DNA of 7,110 bases, taken from NCBI GenBank assembly GCA_947302185.1, contig CAMYVI010000130.1, positions 1 to 7,110 of the forward strand, in the 5' to 3' direction. The notes under the pieces were generated by a model. The model was not told where the DNA came from. It ran no database searches and worked only from the letters and a program-made list of their open reading frames with translations. The DNA is from an uncultured Lachnospiraceae bacterium. GTDB lineage: Bacteria; Bacillota_A; Clostridia; Lachnospirales; Lachnospiraceae. The first letter of the stretch is position 1. Every line of letters begins with the position of its first letter. Positions 4,788 through 7,110 of this stretch are shown here, piece after piece. A program made the position numbers and the translations under genes.

Positions 4788-6161
4788 ATGAATAATACCG
4801 GATTTTCAAAGATCAGGGCAGGGATCATTATTGCTGCCACGATCGGTATAGTCTGCGGAGTTTTCTTACTGATTCGTTATCTTAACGGAACAGCTGATAC
4901 GGAAGACGGCCAGGTCGTCTACGTGACGGATGTAGCTGCATTGACCGGGCAGGGTATTTCTGACGGTATAGTCAACCGATACGGCGGCGTCGTCGAGTCA
5001 CAGGAAACATGGAGCTGCCAGGCCAACTCCGATTATACGATACAGGCGGTGCTCGTCGAGGTCGGTCAGGAGGTGACGGAGGGGCAGCCGCTGTTTATTT
5101 ACGATGTCAATGATCTGGAAAATACGCTTGAACAGCAGAAAATCGACCTTGAAAGGCTTAATGCGGAGCTTTCCAGTCTGAAGGATACGATCACGGAACT
5201 CAATAAAGAAGCAAAGAATGCTGACAGCTCTCTGAAGGCGAATTACACGATTCAGATAAAGCAGCAGGAACTGGAACAAAAGCAGAAGGAATTTGATATT
5301 CAGGCAAAAGAGAAAGAAATTGAAGCCACGGAAAAAAATATATCAAATTCCACGGTTACCAGTCAGATTTCCGGCGTTGTTCAGTCGATTAATAACCAGG
5401 AGACACAGGTAAATGATTATAATGCAGGAGATAATTCTTTTATTAAGATCATTAAGACCGGTGAACTTCGGGTGAAAGGCACGGTCAACGAGCAGAATAT
5501 CGGAATGCTTACAGAAGGTATGCCGGTTATCGTGAGAAGCCGGGTCGATGATACGCAGATCTGGAAAGGGACAATTACCAAAATTGACAGAGAGAATCAA
5601 CAGTCCAATAATTATGCCGCAATGTACGGCATGGACAGCGGAGCGGGTACAAATTATCCGTTCTATGTCGAGCTTCCGACGAGCGAAGGGCTGATGATGG
5701 GACAGCATGTCTATCTGGAGCCGGATTTCGGACAGGAGGATGCAAATGAAGCACAGGAGACTGAAGGAATCTGGATTGATGAATGGTATATCGATGAAAG
5801 TATAGACGACGCACCGTTCGCGTGGGTCGATGACGGAGAGGGAAAGCTTACAAAACGCGATGTCACGATAGGAGAGCGGGACAGCGATATGGGCACGATC
5901 CAGGTACTTTCCGGCCTTGAGCTGACAGATTTGATCGCTTTTCCAGATGAGAACTGCCGGGAAGGTGTGAAGACAGAGAAGAGCGAATATATTACCGGCG
6001 GAGCTGACGGTGCCTACACGGGTATGGAGGAAGAAAACACAGACGGAGACTTTGGTCCCGAAGTAGAGTACGATGACGGGGGCGGTATGGACGCGGGAGG
6101 ACCGATAGGCGACGCCGCTGAATATGACCCGGGAAACTATATGGCGGCAGAGACTTTCTGA
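4788..6161 (+). CDS. HlyD/MacA-type membrane fusion protein (adaptor A)
   Basis: Adaptor proteins of this class are anchored in the membrane and link an ABC-type export permease to its substrate or to the outside. In Gram-positives they resemble B. subtilis YknX. The 457 residues show an N-terminal anchor (about 11-31), the first half of a lipoyl-like barrel-sandwich (about 62-108, ending VGQEVTEGQPLFIYD), and a Lys/Glu/Gln-rich coiled-coil hairpin (about 110-187). The second lipoyl half (about 189-224, TSQISGVVQSINNQETQVNDYNAGD), a beta-barrel (about 226-312) and a membrane-proximal domain (about 330-395, KLTKRDVTIGERD) follow. The last 60 or so residues are an unusual acidic, glycine-rich tail. 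AAAGGAG stands just before ATG 4788, supporting the start. The ATPase gene follows after 29 bp. The substrate cannot be read from the sequence. Confidence 0.9.
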   Translation: MNNTGFSKIRAGIIIAATIGIVCGVFLLIRYLNGTADTEDGQVVYVTDVAALTGQGISDGIVNRYGGVVESQETWSCQANSDYTIQAVLVEVGQEVTEGQPLFIYDVNDLENTLEQQKIDLERLNAELSSLKDTITELNKEAKNADSSLKANYTIQIKQQELEQKQKEFDIQAKEKEIEATEKNISNSTVTSQISGVVQSINNQETQVNDYNAGDNSFIKIIKTGELRVKGTVNEQNIGMLTEGMPVIVRSRVDDTQIWKGTITKIDRENQQSNNYAAMYGMDSGAGTNYPFYVELPTSEGLMMGQHVYLEPDFGQEDANEAQETEGIWIDEWYIDESIDDAPFAWVDDGEGKLTKRDVTIGERDSDMGTIQVLSGLELTDLIAFPDENCREGVKTEKSEYITGGADGAYTGMEEENTDGDFGPEVEYDDGGGMDAGGPIGDAAEYDPGNYMAAETF

Positions 6162-6190
6162 GTCTGCAGTCGGAGTCTGAAGGAGCGTAT

Positions 6191-6886
6191 ATGATTGTTG
6201 AATGCAGGCACATCTATAAAACGTATAAAACCGGAAGAATCGAGTTCCCCGCTCTGAAGGATGTGAATCTTGAGGTTGAAGAAGGGGAATACCTTGCAGT
6301 CATGGGTCCGTCGGGATCGGGAAAATCGACGCTCATGAATCTGATAGGCTGTCTCGATGTCCCTACAGAAGGGACGCTTCTGCTGGATGGAGAGGACATC
6401 GGAAAATGCAGTGAGAACCGCATGTCGGATATTCGTCTGTACAAGTTGGGATTTGTTTTTCAGACTTTTCATCTTCTGCCTCATCAGACAGCTCTGGAGA
6501 ACGTTGAACTGCCTCTGACCTATGCCCGCATACCGCGGTCAAGGAGGCGCGAAAAGGCAATGCAGGCTCTGGAAAAGGTCGAGCTTGCTACGCATTTCAA
6601 TCATCTTCCCACTGAGTTATCCGGTGGACAGAAACAGAGGGTCGCGATAGCCAGGGCTGTCATAAACGAGCCTAAGATTCTTCTGGCGGACGAGCCGACG
6701 GGAGCGCTCGACTCAGCCTCCGGTGAGATGATTATGGGAATTTTCAAAGAGCTGAACAGGAGCGGCGTGACTGTGATCATGATCACTCATGACCGTGAGA
6801 TTGCCGCGCACGCAGACCGTGTTGTCGAGATACGGGACGGAATTCTTACAGGCGGATCGCAGGCGGGAAGTAAGGAAGGTGCTTAA
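6191..6886 (+). CDS. ABC transporter ATPase, MacB/LolD type
   Basis: This nucleotide-binding subunit powers a type VII (MacB-like) export permease. The 231 residues are the normal length for a free-standing MacB/LolD/YknY-type ATPase. All motifs are intact: Walker A GPSGSGKST (39-47), Q-loop Q91, signature LSGGQKQR (143-150), Walker B ILLADE with catalytic E168, D-loop GALD (171-174) and H-loop H200 in MITHD. The LIGCLDVPTEG stretch after Walker A and YARIPRSRRREKA before the signature are typical of this subfamily. AGGAG lies 5 bases before ATG 6191. The gene is 29 bp after adaptor A and 59 bp before the next start, consistent with one operon. The membrane permease is not in the window and is expected downstream. 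Confidence 0.95.
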   Translation: MIVECRHIYKTYKTGRIEFPALKDVNLEVEEGEYLAVMGPSGSGKSTLMNLIGCLDVPTEGTLLLDGEDIGKCSENRMSDIRLYKLGFVFQTFHLLPHQTALENVELPLTYARIPRSRRREKAMQALEKVELATHFNHLPTELSGGQKQRVAIARAVINEPKILLADEPTGALDSASGEMIMGIFKELNRSGVTVIMITHDREIAAHADRVVEIRDGILTGGSQAGSKEGA

Positions 6887-6897
6887 AACACCTTACT
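6869..6897 (+). other. Alternative hairpins over the ATPase stop codon
   Basis: Two mutually exclusive stems overlap the end of the ATPase gene. AGTAAGG (6869-6875) pairs with CCTTACT (6891-6897), or AAGGTG (6876-6881) pairs with CACCTT (6889-6894) with the TAA stop in the loop. No T tract follows. Such a structure could affect transcript stability between the operon genes, but no function is shown. Confidence 0.4.
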
Positions 6898-6901
6898 CTG
6901 C

Positions 6902-6928
6902 GCGGCAGGAACGACGAGGCATTCATGA
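6902..6928. repeat. Possible decayed copy of the palindromic repeat module
   Basis: These 27 bases align without gaps to 4470-4496, with 22 identities. The mismatches break the symmetry of the palindrome, as expected for an old, degenerating copy. It sits in the short gap between the ATPase and the next gene. A chance match is possible at this length and identity. Confidence 0.3.
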
Positions 6929-6945
6929 TGGAGTAGCTATTGTTT

Positions 6946-7110
6946 ATGAAACAGGGTAAGAGAATTCTGGCGGTACTTATTACGATAGCGCTGCTCGCAG
7001 GTATAGCGGGCAGTGTCATTTATGCCGTCCGAAGAACATCCCGCCGGACGATCGCCGTCTACCGGGCAAGCGAATTGAATACCGGCGGGTTCCGTTTTGA
7101 TCCGGGAAGT
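6946..7110 (+). CDS. Probable second HlyD-type adaptor (adaptor B), N-terminus
   Basis: An open frame runs from ATG 6946 to the window end, giving 55 codons of a gene cut on its 3' side. It begins MKQGKRILAVLITIALLAGIAGSVIYAVRR: a basic start, one membrane helix (about residues 7-28), then an Arg-rich flank. The TIAVYRASELNTGGFRFDPG stretch after it resembles the first extracytoplasmic strand of clostridial HlyD-like adaptors, where a VYxVSxLNTG pattern precedes the lipoyl domain. That comparison is from memory. It does not resemble a MacB permease start, which would carry the FtsX-like membrane core. Start choice is uncertain: the only purine-rich site, GGAG (6930-6933), is 12 bases from ATG 6946 but 6 bases from an in-frame TTG at 6940. 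Two adaptors flanking one ATPase is unusual against the simplest adaptor-ATPase-permease operon. Confidence 0.65.
   Translation, partial: MKQGKRILAVLITIALLAGIAGSVIYAVRRTSRRTIAVYRASELNTGGFRFDPGS

Overview
The window looks like a chromosomal segment of a low-to-mid GC Gram-positive anaerobe, most likely a clostridial (Eubacteriales/Lachnospiraceae-like) bacterium. This rests on gene content and protein style: an IscS/NifS-type cysteine desulfurase next to a ThiI without a rhodanese domain, a 250-residue TruA, and a HlyD-type adaptor plus MacB-type ATPase operon. No rRNA or tRNA gene is present to fix the taxon.

Layout. Positions 2-280 hold the last 92 codons of an unrecognised plus-strand gene. 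A gap with a good sigma-A-like promoter (338-366) and a 12-bp leader hairpin (395-431) leads into a plus-strand pair: cysteine desulfurase (451-1608) and thiI (1692-2870). A bidirectional terminator-like hairpin (2935-2962) separates them from a convergent minus-strand pair: truA (3000-3752) and, upstream of it, a small two-helix membrane protein of unknown function (3814-4248). A 539-bp divergent intergenic region (4249-4787) follows. It contains a strongly structured repeat island (about 4312-4560), promoter candidates for both directions and a structured leader. The plus-strand export operon then runs to the window end: adaptor A (4788-6161), ABC ATPase (6191-6886) and the N-terminus of a second membrane-anchored protein, probably adaptor B (6946 onward, cut by the window).

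How the genes work together. The desulfurase would take sulfur from cysteine as a persulfide and pass it to ThiI, which makes 4-thiouridine at position 8 of tRNA. TruA converts U38-40 of the anticodon arm to pseudouridine. The left half is therefore mainly a tRNA-modification block. The right half encodes parts of an envelope export machine: an ATPase energising a permease that presumably lies beyond the window, with one and probably two HlyD-like adaptors.

Most of the unexplained structure is non-coding. A 63-bp sequence recurs exactly 180 bp downstream with 3 mismatches. The interval between contains a 17-bp inverted repeat and three further hairpins. Pieces related to this element appear in the desulfurase-thiI gap and, decayed, between the ATPase and adaptor B. 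No clearly new enzymatic system is visible. The repeat family and the leader of the export operon are the best candidates for something undescribed.
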